Shown here: piece by piece, positions 36,992-46,482 of the stretch | How the letters are laid out: every line of letters starts with the position of its first letter | How positions within the stretch are numbered: position 1 is the first letter of the stretch | Assembly: GCF_001625565.1 (NCBI RefSeq) | Contig: NZ_AUXS01000011.1 | Span: 62,001-126,000 of the forward strand | DNA from: Pseudoalteromonas luteoviolacea NCIMB 1944 | GTDB lineage: Bacteria; Pseudomonadota; Gammaproteobacteria; Enterobacterales; Alteromonadaceae | Length of the DNA: 64,000 nt | Direction of reading: 5' to 3' | Notes under the pieces: generated by a model | What the model was told of the DNA's origin: nothing | Databases searched by the model: none | Seen by the model: only the letters and a program-made list of their open reading frames with translations | Position numbers and translations under genes: made by a program

Positions 36992-37189
36992 TGTTTCCAA
37001 CTCCTATTTTTATTTAACGTACGGGAAACTTTGCTTTTATATTTCTATTTAAGTGCAACAGAAAGTGCTGTAAAGTTGCTTTTAGGTAAAATAAATTTGT
37101 CCCCCATCATAACATAGTGTGATCATAATGGAATAGTCCGCGATGTGTTGAACTGTATGGTTAAGGCCTGTTTTAGATTGGATCAATAA

Positions 37190-39253
37190 ATGCGGTTTGA
37201 ACGCTTTTTGTTAAATGATGTTTTAATTGATACTCAAAAAATGAGTGCCAGAGTCGAAGGGAATTGGTTTCCCTTAGAGCATAAGCAATTGGCACTAATA
37301 AAGTTATTGATTGACAGAGCGCCGAACCCAGTTAGCAGAGATGACATTATTAACCAGCTTTGGCCAAATTTAATTGTTAGTGATAACTCAGTAAGCCAGC
37401 TTGTAGCCCAAATTCGCAAGACCCTAAACGATACGTCTAAAGAACCTAAATTCATTAAAACTGTGCCAAGAGTTGGCTATCAGTGCATTGCTGATGTTGC
37501 AAATGCGCCAACAATGATTCAGCACGCGAAAACACCACAAAAAAATGTGCCTTTAAACTGGCTAACTGCTGGGCTATTAATTGGGGGGCTTTGCTCATTT
37601 TTAGTTTTATTCGATTTCAGTGTATTTAAACCTATTACACAAGTTAAATATGTATCACGTTTAACGTCATCTCCTGGTGCTGAGGTTTATTTGAACTTTT
37701 CACCCAATGGCCGCTTTCTTGCCTATAGCCAGATTGTAACAGGGGAAAGTCAGTATGACTTAGTGGTCTATGACCTTCAGACCAACACCTCACACACAAT
37801 CAAATCTTCGGGGTATAGTGAGCAAGCACCAAGTTGGTCGATGGACGGGAACTGGCTACTTTATTATCGATATAGTCCATTTAGCTGTGAAATAAGAGCT
37901 ATTTCAGTGCACAACACCATAGAACTTTGGCGCTTAAATAAAGATGTATTTATCTTGGATTGTGACAGTGCGCAAATACCTGGCAACGTGACTTGGAACT
38001 CATCAGGACAGCTTTTTGTTAGAGAGATGAATGCGGGTAACAAGGAGCTAGTTAAATATCAAATAGAAGCGACAGAAGATAGGCAGATCAACTTGTCTGG
38101 GCGAGCAGTGGTAACGCGTGCTGAAGACTACCATATGCGCGGTAACCGAGTTATTTATCAGCAGGCGCAACAATGGTACCAAGGTCTATTGAATGATGAT
38201 GGAAAGGTTGCGAAGACGACGAAAATAGACATACAAGGGAAGCCGTATTTTGGCCTGAGTGACAGTGATATTTTGAGTGTGGGCAAAGAGCTAAAGTTAC
38301 ACTCAGCGAGCAATGAAGAGGTCTCTTTGTATAAACCATTTGGTGAGGTGTCAGAAATATCGCTGGATCGAAATAAGGGGCTTATTGCACATACTGAAGG
38401 CATTGCCGAAGTGAACTTATATGCGTATAACCTGCAAGGTGATAGCTTTGAACCTATTTCTTCTAATTCACGGATAGACACCCATGCCAGTATTTCTGCA
38501 GATGGTATGCAATTGGCTTATGTTTCAGCTGCTTCACACGCCGATCCTCATATTGAAAATGTAGAAATATGGTCAAAGCACCAGTTTAAATCTAGTCCAA
38601 GCCTTTTGACTAAATTACCAATACAAGATACACCGAAACTGCTGGTTTTTGCGCCCAATGGTGAATACTTGGCTGTTTTAAGCCAGTCTAATACACTATT
38701 TATAATCAGTACCTTTTCTAAAACTCCGCGCTCTGTCGTAAAGGAAAACCAGTCTTTAAAAAATATTTATTGGTCCGATGACAGTAAAGCACTCTTTTTC
38801 GAGACATCAGAATCAAACCAACCCCAGTTATGGCGTCATGATATCGCCAATGCCAGTAATGCATTGCTGCCTGAAAATGCACAGCAGTATGTACCACTTG
38901 TAAAGAAAAACATTAGCTTTCAATCATATATTGAGGATGTTAAAGGGTATTTATTTGAAGCGTTGGAAGGGGAAATTCCGCTACAGCAGCTCTCTCATTC
39001 GTTGCAGCTATACCGCCCTGCGGTTCATGAAAATGGAATTTATTATGTTATTAGGCAAGGTCATCAGTTGTCATTGTTTAATTTTAACAGCCAATTGCAA
39101 AAAAATGAGTTTATCGCTGATATAGGCTTACACCTGTATGATGTAAATGCTGACTTAGGCCTTAGTACGACGGCAAGTGGTACGCAGATCATTCTAAACC
39201 GTGTCGAAAACCTTGAAATGGATATTGTCCTGCACGAGTTTATCTTAGAGTAA
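37190..39253 (+). CDS. CadC-like membrane-bound winged-helix regulator with beta-propeller sensor
   Basis: This 687-residue protein has an N-terminal OmpR-type winged helix (about residues 5-100, VSRDDIINQLWPNLIVSDNSVSQLVAQIRKTL, then FIKTVPRVGYQC), one membrane segment at about 124-144 (WLTAGLLIGGLCSFLVLF), and a periplasmic region of about 500 residues with TolB/WD-like repeats (YLNFSPNGRFLAYSQ, APSWSMDGNWLLYY, SADGMQLAYVS). It probably senses a periplasmic signal and turns on genes from the membrane. It is divergent from the TonB-dependent receptor at 34340-36991, its likely target. No phospho-acceptor is visible, as expected for this class. Confidence 0.9.
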   Translation: MRFERFLLNDVLIDTQKMSARVEGNWFPLEHKQLALIKLLIDRAPNPVSRDDIINQLWPNLIVSDNSVSQLVAQIRKTLNDTSKEPKFIKTVPRVGYQCIADVANAPTMIQHAKTPQKNVPLNWLTAGLLIGGLCSFLVLFDFSVFKPITQVKYVSRLTSSPGAEVYLNFSPNGRFLAYSQIVTGESQYDLVVYDLQTNTSHTIKSSGYSEQAPSWSMDGNWLLYYRYSPFSCEIRAISVHNTIELWRLNKDVFILDCDSAQIPGNVTWNSSGQLFVREMNAGNKELVKYQIEATEDRQINLSGRAVVTRAEDYHMRGNRVIYQQAQQWYQGLLNDDGKVAKTTKIDIQGKPYFGLSDSDILSVGKELKLHSASNEEVSLYKPFGEVSEISLDRNKGLIAHTEGIAEVNLYAYNLQGDSFEPISSNSRIDTHASISADGMQLAYVSAASHADPHIENVEIWSKHQFKSSPSLLTKLPIQDTPKLLVFAPNGEYLAVLSQSNTLFIISTFSKTPRSVVKENQSLKNIYWSDDSKALFFETSESNQPQLWRHDIANASNALLPENAQQYVPLVKKNISFQSYIEDVKGYLFEALEGEIPLQQLSHSLQLYRPAVHENGIYYVIRQGHQLSLFNFNSQLQKNEFIADIGLHLYDVNADLGLSTTASGTQIILNRVENLEMDIVLHEFILE

Positions 39254-39338
39254 AGTTTGCTTTAATGTTTTATTTGTTGCAATTAGGTAGATAAAAGTGC
39301 AGTGTGTAGTTGTGGTTTCAACTAAAGGCGGTATTTTT

Positions 39339-39923
39339 ATGAAGGGATTGAAGCGCATTTGCAGTATATTGACGACCATTTTTATTAGTGGTTGTGCCTC
39401 TCAAAATATTGATGATGTTTATGTAGAAAATGTAAAACCGAGCAAAGGCGTTGTTTGGGGTACTATGTCCTACAGTGGCGCATATGCGGATTATCAACTT
39501 CATTTTCAAAATATGGATACTGAAGAGTCGACCTTTATTTCCTTGAGCTCTAATGTCAATGAACATGGTGTGTTTGCAATAAGCCTCCCTGAAGGCGCAT
39601 ACAGAATCGTCGGGTGGCAGGTGAGTGCACCATATAGTTCAACTTATAAAAAAGGTAAAACGCAACAAAGGTTTGTGAGCTCTAAGCAAAAACTAACCTA
39701 TATTGGAAGAGTTCACTTTGAACAAAAAGCGCAAAAAACTGGTGAAAACCCAGTGATCTTTGCAACACTGGCTGAGCATTTTAAACTTGATGCTGCATTA
39801 TTTTCGAACTCTTATACCCTCTTTGATCAACAAGATCGCGTATTTAAGGCGCGTATGCAATACGGAGAGATTTGTGCTGGTTGCACAGAAAGAACAATCG
39901 TCACAGCCGCTCAGTCTCGTTAA
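39339..39923 (+). CDS. Lipoprotein, 194 residues, unknown function
   Basis: The start at 39339 gives a lipoprotein signal (KRICSILTTIFISGCASQ, lipid-bearing Cys at about residue 19). AAAGGCGG lies 9-16 bases upstream, which is better than any site for the in-frame codons further up. The mature part is beta-rich (VVWGTMSYSGAYADYQLHF) and ends with a Cys pair (EICAGCTERT). I do not recognise a family. It is 85 bp downstream of the propeller regulator on the same strand and may be co-transcribed. A role with the receptor cluster is only inferred from position. Confidence 0.78.
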   Translation: MKGLKRICSILTTIFISGCASQNIDDVYVENVKPSKGVVWGTMSYSGAYADYQLHFQNMDTEESTFISLSSNVNEHGVFAISLPEGAYRIVGWQVSAPYSSTYKKGKTQQRFVSSKQKLTYIGRVHFEQKAQKTGENPVIFATLAEHFKLDAALFSNSYTLFDQQDRVFKARMQYGEICAGCTERTIVTAAQSR

Positions 39924-40067
39924 TAAATGACTAAATATAAATGGCTTTACATATTTAAATGTTATGACGTGAAAGTTGAGTAGTTGGTCATAGTTGGACG
40001 AAGTCACGGGGGCTTTCCGTAGTAGCCATGAACTGGGTTTTAGAGAAGTGATATTCTACTTTTCAAT

Positions 40068-41417
40068 TTAACGTAGTGTTTCGAGAAACTCTTCAATTAA
40101 TGCGGTGTTCCATTGACGCTTCAGGGCTTGTTTTTGCGCATTTTTTGCTAATTTTAAAGCTTCATTTTTGTCATTAGAGCTAGTTAGTTTGGCTTTTAAT
40201 AAAAGTAACTCTGGGTCACTTTTATCTAGCTCGAGGCCTTTATTCAGCCAAAAAGTAACGTCGTCACTACCCATGGTGTGATTATATAAATGCAAGCTAA
40301 GTGCTTTAGCAGCGCGCTTGTCTCCCTCAACAGATTTAGTGAACCACTTAGTGGCCTCACTCGGCGCGTAAATTTGGCTGTTTTTGTCACTATACAGCGT
40401 TGCGAGTTTGTATTGAGCTGGCGCGAACTTGTTTGCACTTCTTTTCAGCCAATTTAAAGCCACACTAAATTGATTTTTATTAGTGCTGGTCAACAGCTCC
40501 ATTGCAAGTTTGTATTGGGCTATCGGTAGGTCGTTTTTGGCCGCAGCAAGTAACATAGTCAGATAGGCGCTGTCATCTCGCCAATGATACTTAAGTAGCT
40601 GGCTAGCGTTATATTTGTCAGAGCTCAACCAGTTTGCAATGTAGTATTGAACTTGTGCATTACCTTGTTCAGCAGCGTCAATATGACGCTTTATTTCAAC
40701 CTGATAATCTTGCTGCTGAAATGCGAGTGTCCGCTTATACTCTTTTCCTTTAAAGGTGGTGAAATGATAGATCAACGAATGATTTTTTTTTGCCTGACCG
40801 GGCTTGTAACGCCAAACGCTTACCGCATTGATTAAGGCCGAAGCAAAGATATTCTTAGGGTAGTCATCAATTACGACGAGGTTTTTGACCACACCAGATG
40901 TGTCTATATCAAACTCTAACCAAACCCAGCCTTCAAGGCCTTGCCTTGCTGCTTGCTCCGGATACTCTGGTAGCTTTTCATAAACTCGCGACAATGTACC
41001 GCTGGGCGCTATTGTATGGTCTAAGTTTGGGTAATAACTTTGGCTCACATACTGATAGCCAAAGCGTTCTTTTTTATCGTTTAGTACTTGTGCTAAAACT
41101 TGTTGGTTAGCATATTGAGAAGAAATTAGCTGGGCTGTTTTAAGAGATTCTGAAATACCGTACTCAGCAGCGAGTGAAAACCACGCGTGGGCTGATGAAA
41201 GGTTTTTTTCAGTTCCTTGGCCATGTAATGACATTACGGCCAAATTATAAATGGCATCGCCGTTACCTAGTTGGGCCAGTTGATAAAACTCGTTATAGGC
41301 TTTGACGTATTTTTGCTGCTGGTAATACTGCGTGGCAGTATATAAATCAGCCTGGCTTGTTGGTGACAACAAGACCAAAATCAATACCAAGAGTTTAATA
41401 GGCCTAAAATGGTTCAT
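40068..41417 (-). CDS. Secreted Sel1-repeat protein with internal TonB C-terminal domain
   Basis: This 449-residue protein has a signal peptide (cut after SQA). Sel1/TPR-like helical repeats occupy about 30-110, a TonB C-terminal-like domain about 145-220 (PEYPEQAARQGLEGWVWLEFDIDTSGVVKNLVV, then ALINAVSVWRYKP), and further Sel1-like repeats about 250-440. TonB C-terminal domains normally sit at the end of an inner-membrane-anchored protein, so the internal position and cleavable signal are unusual. It lies between two TonB-dependent receptors and may be an accessory energy-coupling or scaffold protein, but this is inferred. The ATG at 41417 is the obvious start. Confidence 0.82.
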   Translation of the reverse strand: MNHFRPIKLLVLILVLLSPTSQADLYTATQYYQQQKYVKAYNEFYQLAQLGNGDAIYNLAVMSLHGQGTEKNLSSAHAWFSLAAEYGISESLKTAQLISSQYANQQVLAQVLNDKKERFGYQYVSQSYYPNLDHTIAPSGTLSRVYEKLPEYPEQAARQGLEGWVWLEFDIDTSGVVKNLVVIDDYPKNIFASALINAVSVWRYKPGQAKKNHSLIYHFTTFKGKEYKRTLAFQQQDYQVEIKRHIDAAEQGNAQVQYYIANWLSSDKYNASQLLKYHWRDDSAYLTMLLAAAKNDLPIAQYKLAMELLTSTNKNQFSVALNWLKRSANKFAPAQYKLATLYSDKNSQIYAPSEATKWFTKSVEGDKRAAKALSLHLYNHTMGSDDVTFWLNKGLELDKSDPELLLLKAKLTSSNDKNEALKLAKNAQKQALKRQWNTALIEEFLETLR

Positions 41418-41560
41418 GCTGACTAAAATGGCACCCTTTGCTAACTACCTAACTTGCGTTAAGTGTAATTTTACTTATTCACTATGCTAATTTATGTACC
41501 TAAATGACCGATTCTACAGCTTTTAAAAACAATTACCATATTCTCAAAGTATAAGGTGTT

Positions 41561-41601
41561 TAAAAAGAAAAGCTGAAGGTCTACAAGCGTAGACTTCAGC
41601 T
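41561..41601 (-). terminator. Rho-independent terminator downstream of the second receptor
   Basis: On the minus strand AGCTGAAGTCTAC (41601-41589) pairs with GTAGACCTTCAGCT (41584-41571) with one bulged base, followed by TTTTCTTTTT. It would end transcripts from the receptor gene at 41717. Confidence 0.75.
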
Positions 41602-41670
41602 CAAAATCTCCTGGGCAGGGAGGGGCCTTCCATCGCCTAATGCCGCTGTGTTAGCAGCGAACTTATAAAT

Positions 41671-41707
41671 AACCTCCCGGTGTTTAAAGCTTTTTCACAG
41701 GGAGGTT
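41671..41707. other. Inverted repeat just after the second receptor gene
   Basis: AACCTCCC (41671-41678) and GGGAGGTT (41700-41707) form an 8-bp stem with a 21-nt loop, 10 bp after the receptor stop. On the plus strand it is followed by TTT. It may be a secondary terminator. Confidence 0.45.
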
Positions 41708-41716
41708 TTTCTAGTG

Positions 41717-44284
41717 TTAGAAGTTAAAGCGAACACCGGCAACAAAGCGTCGGCCATCGGCATAGACACCGGTAAGGGCTTGCTCAACACCTTCTTCTTG
41801 ATAGCTAAATGTATGCTCGTCTGTGAGGTTTATTGCCTCGAGTACAACTGCTAAGTTTTCATTAATGTTGTAAGTAATATTGGCGTCTACTTGTCCATAG
41901 GCATCAATATAGCCAGGCCAGTCATTACCTGAGTCATAACCAGAGCGGTGATTGTAAGAAATGCGACCGCTTAGGCTTTCGTTTTCGTAGTATGCGCTTA
42001 AGTTGATGGTGTGCTCAGAGTTACCTGGGATAGTAACGTCGTTACCATCTTTGTCTTTCGCTTCGCCATCTACGTAGGTGTAATTGGCTGAAACACCAAA
42101 ACCTTCTAGTAATTCTTGTTGGTAGCCAAACTCAAGACCTTGGATCCGACCCGCGCGACCATTTGACGGACGACTAATTCGGATCAAAGTGTTTTCATGA
42201 GTCTCAAAAGCGGGTGTACTATCAAGGAATGATTGGATATCTTTGTAAAAGAAGACGGCTGAGAATATACCCGCTTCATTGAAATACCACTCAATACCTG
42301 TATCAAACTGGGTTGCACGGAATGGGTCGATATCTGGATTACCACCAGTACCCGTTTGGGTCTCCACGTTGTATGAAGTTGAAGCAGTCATACTTGCGTA
42401 GTCAGGTCTAGACATTACTCTTGCTGCACTGAATCGCATTAGTAGATCGTCATTTAAATCGATTGCTAAGTTGATGCTAGGCAAAACGTCAAAGTAATCT
42501 TTATCTTGGGTTGTCCACAGCTCAGCACCAGATGCACCAGCAAATGCTGACGACTCTTGTTTAGTATGTACAAGCCTTACACCTAAGTTACCACGCATGC
42601 CATCAGCATCTATCGTTGTTTTAACATAACCTGCCAAAATCTTTTCTTTGATGTCGAACGTACTGGCCTTTAAAACTTCATAAGGCCAGTTCAGTGCGTC
42701 ACCATCTTGGCGTACCTTATCTGAATCTGTAATAGCATATGCTCGTAAAGTGCCTGATGAGCCTAATCCAGAAAGATAATCACTTGGCATACTCAGCGAA
42801 TAGTCTGCTAGACTCCAATTCAAATCAGTACGGTTTTGAGTTGTGTGTTTGGTATTAAAGCGACTGTGGTCACGATATTTTACGCCCATTTTGATTTCGC
42901 TAAAAACAGCAACGTCGATAGGGCGTTTAAAATCTGCTTGGAAGTAGGTTTCATCGTCTTTTGCGTCGTTACTGTCGTATCGCAAAAAGCCAAGGTTCCA
43001 TTTCGAGCCATCTTTTGGGTCTGCGCCGTAAGATGTTTTAACGTCTTCAACTTGTGAAGTGTCATAAGAATGTACATAGTTTCCAACCCAACCGACCGAA
43101 CGGTCCGCCTGCGAACCACCAGTGCCTTCAGTGTAACCAAGCTGGTATGTAGAGTGCCAAAGCTCGCCTTCATGTTCGACTTTTAAGTCATAGGCTTTTG
43201 TTTTAAGTTGCGAGTTTCTGACTTTGGTTTCATTTAGAATGTTGGTGCCATCAGGAGAGAGCCCCATAGTGCCACCAACAACCATTCTACCTACTTTATC
43301 ATGATCGATTATGGTGATATCAGTATATTGAGAGCCGCCACGTTCTGGTAACCACAGGAAGTTTTGGTTTTCATTATCAGCATCAAGCGTAGAATCTAGT
43401 AAATTAAATGAGATATCGGTCGCATCGCTAGGGCGATATTGAAGTGCTAATGTGACGCCTGTTCTGACTCGCTCTTGTGAGAACATTGCTGAACCACCAC
43501 CGCCAGGACTGTACACATCTTCGTGAACTGTTCCGTCAGCCATCGTAATGGTTCTATCAGCCCAACTCCACGCCTCAATACCATCTCGACGAAGGTTTCT
43601 TTCTTGTCGAATTACAGAAACAAGTGCGCCAAAAGTTTCATCATCATTTTTAAAGTTGTACATGATTGACGCTTGAGGATCAGTTTCACCGGACACTTCA
43701 CTATATTGTGCGAGTAATGATCCTGCGATTTTGTTTGCATCTAAATCCAGCGGTTTTCTTGTTTTAACAACGATAGTTCCACCGATTGAACCTTCGTCTA
43801 TATCAGCTTCCGGTGATTTATAGACTTCAAGGCCTGCGACGATTTCAGAGGGAAGCATGGTGTAGTTGAAACCGCGGCTGGCTGCTGAGTTTGTCCACCA
43901 GTCAGCTGAACCGACTGCTTGGCCGTTGAGTAATGTACGGTTTTGGCTTTCGCTGGTACCTCGAATGCTAACGCGTTCACCCTCACCGAAGTTACGAGTT
44001 AAAGACACACCTGTGATACGTTGCAATGACTCGGCAACATTTTGGTCTGGAAATTTACCTATGTCTTCAGCTGTGACAGCGTCAACGATTGCATCTGCAT
44101 AACGCTTTGTATTAAGCGACTTTACAACGCTACCACGTATGCCACGAACTTGAATCACTTCCACTTCTTTCTGATTTGAAACAGCGCTGTCATTTTCAGC
44201 AAATGCAAACGGCGAAATATATAAAGTTGACCCCATCAATGCTGAGCTTATTGCCAGCGACAACTTATTCTTATTGTTAAACAT
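41717..44284 (-). CDS. TonB-dependent receptor (outer membrane), second of two paralogues
   Basis: This 855-residue receptor has a signal peptide (LSLAISSALMGSTLYISPFAFA), a plug with FPDQNVAESLQRITGVSLTRNFGEGERVSIRG and LNGQAVGSADWW, and a barrel ending GRRFVAGVRFNF with terminal Phe. The signature blocks EADIDEGSIGG and NGRAGRIQGLEFGYQQELLEGFG match the receptor at 34340-36991 closely, so the two are paralogues with a shared ligand type. It is transcribed alone, with GGGG nine bases before the ATG at 44284 and terminators downstream. The frame is open 75 bases further upstream, but that start lacks a signal peptide context. Confidence 0.94.
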   Translation of the reverse strand: MFNNKNKLSLAISSALMGSTLYISPFAFAENDSAVSNQKEVEVIQVRGIRGSVVKSLNTKRYADAIVDAVTAEDIGKFPDQNVAESLQRITGVSLTRNFGEGERVSIRGTSESQNRTLLNGQAVGSADWWTNSAASRGFNYTMLPSEIVAGLEVYKSPEADIDEGSIGGTIVVKTRKPLDLDANKIAGSLLAQYSEVSGETDPQASIMYNFKNDDETFGALVSVIRQERNLRRDGIEAWSWADRTITMADGTVHEDVYSPGGGGSAMFSQERVRTGVTLALQYRPSDATDISFNLLDSTLDADNENQNFLWLPERGGSQYTDITIIDHDKVGRMVVGGTMGLSPDGTNILNETKVRNSQLKTKAYDLKVEHEGELWHSTYQLGYTEGTGGSQADRSVGWVGNYVHSYDTSQVEDVKTSYGADPKDGSKWNLGFLRYDSNDAKDDETYFQADFKRPIDVAVFSEIKMGVKYRDHSRFNTKHTTQNRTDLNWSLADYSLSMPSDYLSGLGSSGTLRAYAITDSDKVRQDGDALNWPYEVLKASTFDIKEKILAGYVKTTIDADGMRGNLGVRLVHTKQESSAFAGASGAELWTTQDKDYFDVLPSINLAIDLNDDLLMRFSAARVMSRPDYASMTASTSYNVETQTGTGGNPDIDPFRATQFDTGIEWYFNEAGIFSAVFFYKDIQSFLDSTPAFETHENTLIRISRPSNGRAGRIQGLEFGYQQELLEGFGVSANYTYVDGEAKDKDGNDVTIPGNSEHTINLSAYYENESLSGRISYNHRSGYDSGNDWPGYIDAYGQVDANITYNINENLAVVLEAINLTDEHTFSYQEEGVEQALTGVYADGRRFVAGVRFNF

Positions 44285-44745
44285 GATACCAATCCCCTTG
44301 GATGAAATTTGAACGTAATCACTCGAATGTAATCTTGTGCAATTAAGATTTAACAACAAGAGCAGTTGTTAAATCTTGAATGAATATTAATAGTTGTGAA
44401 ATGTGATTTTTTATAAATTTTGGTGGCTTAACCTCATGATTTTTATCAAGATAAAAAATTATTGGTTTTATTTTGAGCTTTATAAATAAATTTACTTGTC
44501 TATGTGGTAATGAAATTATATTTACATTCACAACTAATGATATTTAAGATTTGATAAATGTAGTGGTTAAAGAACAAAAACCCAACGGCGAATACCCAGA
44601 TACTGCGTCTTGGTTATGGTAACTTTGAAATAGATAATTTAAATAGGGCAATGTTAGCCATAATGTGAAGTTGGTGTAGAACGAGGAGTCAATGTAAAGT
44701 CGTTTTAGAGAAAGCCTGAAGTCAGCGCCACAGAGGCCGGGTAGA
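44285..44745. other. Promoter region of the second receptor and spacer
   Basis: An AT-rich region of 460 bp, likely holding the receptor promoter. I see no gene and no convincing Fur-box or other operator. Confidence 0.4.
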
Positions 44746-44890
44746 TTACCTAAGCTGGTGATGGATTGCCTTCAAGGGGAGTCATACAAGCGTATGGCTC
44801 ACTCAATTACGTTGTTATTTACAAGCCTTATTAGGTGGAAGGGTTTACGTTGGCCAATATCAGGTTGTAACAAGAGACATAAATATTAAG
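44746..44890. repeat. Tandem repeat copy A (decayed)
   Basis: This 145-bp unit is a diverged copy of 44892-45037, running from TTACCTAAGCTGG to AAATATTAAG. It carries a decayed form of the ThrE-type 3' end and an imperfect hairpin GAGTCATAC/GTATGGCTC (44780-44800). Confidence 0.85.
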
Positions 44891-44891
44891 G

Positions 44892-45037
44892 TTACCTAGG
44901 CTGGTGGCGGTTTGCCATTCAGGGGAGCCATACGACCGTATGGCTCAATTAATTACGTTATTATTTACAAGCTCTTTTTAGGTGGAAGCGTTACGTTAGC
45001 GAATATCAGACCTGCAACAAGGGACATAAATATTAAG
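44892..45037. repeat. Tandem repeat copy B (covers the 3' end of the ThrE-type gene)
   Basis: This 146-bp unit includes the last codons and stop of the gene at 44965-46191 plus downstream DNA with the perfect inverted repeat GAGCCATACG/CGTATGGCTC (44925-44946). It matches copy A in order and at most positions, separated by one base. Confidence 0.85.
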
Positions 45038-46191
45038 AAGGTTTGTTGTCCGATATGATCAGCCATTACAAAACTCTGTCCTTCGATCAGTGAATTAAGC
45101 CCGATATATGTTTTTGAACCCGGAACGAGCACAATTAGCCCTTTCATAGTCACAATTGATGCAGGTGCGTTTTCTACTCTGTTGAAGATGTTACTGAATA
45201 TACCTACGGCAAAAGCCCCCGCAAATGTCCCAAGCGCATAATCAAAATAAATGGCTGCGCTAACTGAGACTGCATAGGCTATAAAGCCAGATGTAATGCA
45301 CCAAGGAATATGCTTTAACTTAGTTTTGAAAATGACAACTAAGCTCATACACAGTAAAAATACTGCTAGCCATGCGGTCCATTTAGGCAATGCTTCAGGT
45401 TGCACAAAGTCGACTTGACCAAAGACATAGAATCCGATGCTGATACCTAAAAATGCACCAAAATATAACTTGAAGAGCAGCATAAAGGCATCCATAACGC
45501 GCGCAGTGCCAGAAACTAAATGTCTTGCAGAGAGTTCAGCAAACCCCAGAGCGAGAGCCAGACCTGGAATAAACACTATGATGGCCGACAGCACGACTAA
45601 GCGGATGTTCAACTGAGGATCAAAGTAAGCAGAAACTGCACAAGCCACAAATGCTGCCGCGATAGCAACCATGGGTTCTAACATGTGGGTAACGCGCTTT
45701 GAGTGTTCAGACCAAAGAATAAAGAGATAAACCAAGATTGAAATAATGCCTGACCAAATCACATCACTCCAACTTGTTCCCATTAGCATGGCAAATGCGC
45801 CACCAGAAATCGCAAAGGCCACAGCCATTTGCCAGCGCGAATAGGGTGAGTCGGCATTTTGGATTTGATCTAAGCTTTCATCAGCTTGGGTTACACTTAG
45901 CTCACCAGCAAGCATTTTGTTCACGACGTCATCAGTGTTGGCCAAAGAACCCAAATCGTGATCGCCAGGCTCAACACGCGCTACATGGGTGTATTCTTCT
46001 TCATGTCCATCGGTCCATATAACAAAAGTGACTGATGTAGGCGACATAACAAAAGATGATTTTAATCCAAGGTGTGTGGCCACTTCCATTAAATGTGCTT
46101 CTAATCGAAAGGCAGGGGTTCCATATTGATGAAGCATTTTGCCAAGTTTAACGATAAACTTGCGCTTTTGGGTAAACGTAGCTGAATTCAA
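44965..46191 (-). CDS. ThrE-family threonine/serine exporter (fused YjjP-YjjB type)
   Basis: This protein combines the N-terminal ThrE domain (TFTQKRKFIVKLGKMLHQYGTPAFRLEAHLMEVATHLGLKSSF, a cytoplasmic entry domain) with about ten membrane segments covering both YjjP-like and YjjB-like halves, including LIVLVPGSKTYIGLNS near the end. Such proteins export small amino acids. The frame is open to 46371, but the extra 60 residues do not fit the family. I propose a TTG start at 46191, about 408 residues, with an AGG about ten bases upstream. This start is not certain. Its 3' end lies in a tandem duplication. Confidence 0.85.
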   Translation of the reverse strand: MNSATFTQKRKFIVKLGKMLHQYGTPAFRLEAHLMEVATHLGLKSSFVMSPTSVTFVIWTDGHEEEYTHVARVEPGDHDLGSLANTDDVVNKMLAGELSVTQADESLDQIQNADSPYSRWQMAVAFAISGGAFAMLMGTSWSDVIWSGIISILVYLFILWSEHSKRVTHMLEPMVAIAAAFVACAVSAYFDPQLNIRLVVLSAIIVFIPGLALALGFAELSARHLVSGTARVMDAFMLLFKLYFGAFLGISIGFYVFGQVDFVQPEALPKWTAWLAVFLLCMSLVVIFKTKLKHIPWCITSGFIAYAVSVSAAIYFDYALGTFAGAFAVGIFSNIFNRVENAPASIVTMKGLIVLVPGSKTYIGLNSLIEGQSFVMADHIGQQTFLIFMSLVAGLIFANVTLPPKKSL

Positions 46192-46482
46192 CTGTGCAAT
46201 ACCTAATAGTTGCGTGATTAAGGGCGAGCCCAGATATTTAAGTACGGCGTACTTAAATCCCAAATAACAAAAACATAGTACCTTATGGTATCGCAAAATT
46301 ATGTTGCAAATTTGGAGCGCCTTTGGCGTACTTTTTCGTTCGAAAAAAGGCATAAAAGCATGTTGCAACATGGTTCGCGGCGCAATTAGTTCAAGATAAA
46401 AACAGAGGTTTTGACTCGTTGTTTATTTCTACAAAACTAATAATAAGTTACGCCGCGCATTCTAACCAGTTTTGTCTGATTT

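Noticed and set aside
46380..46470. GCGGCG and CGCCGC separated by about 70 bp near the ThrE-type gene
   Set aside because: Short arms and a very long loop give no credible structure.
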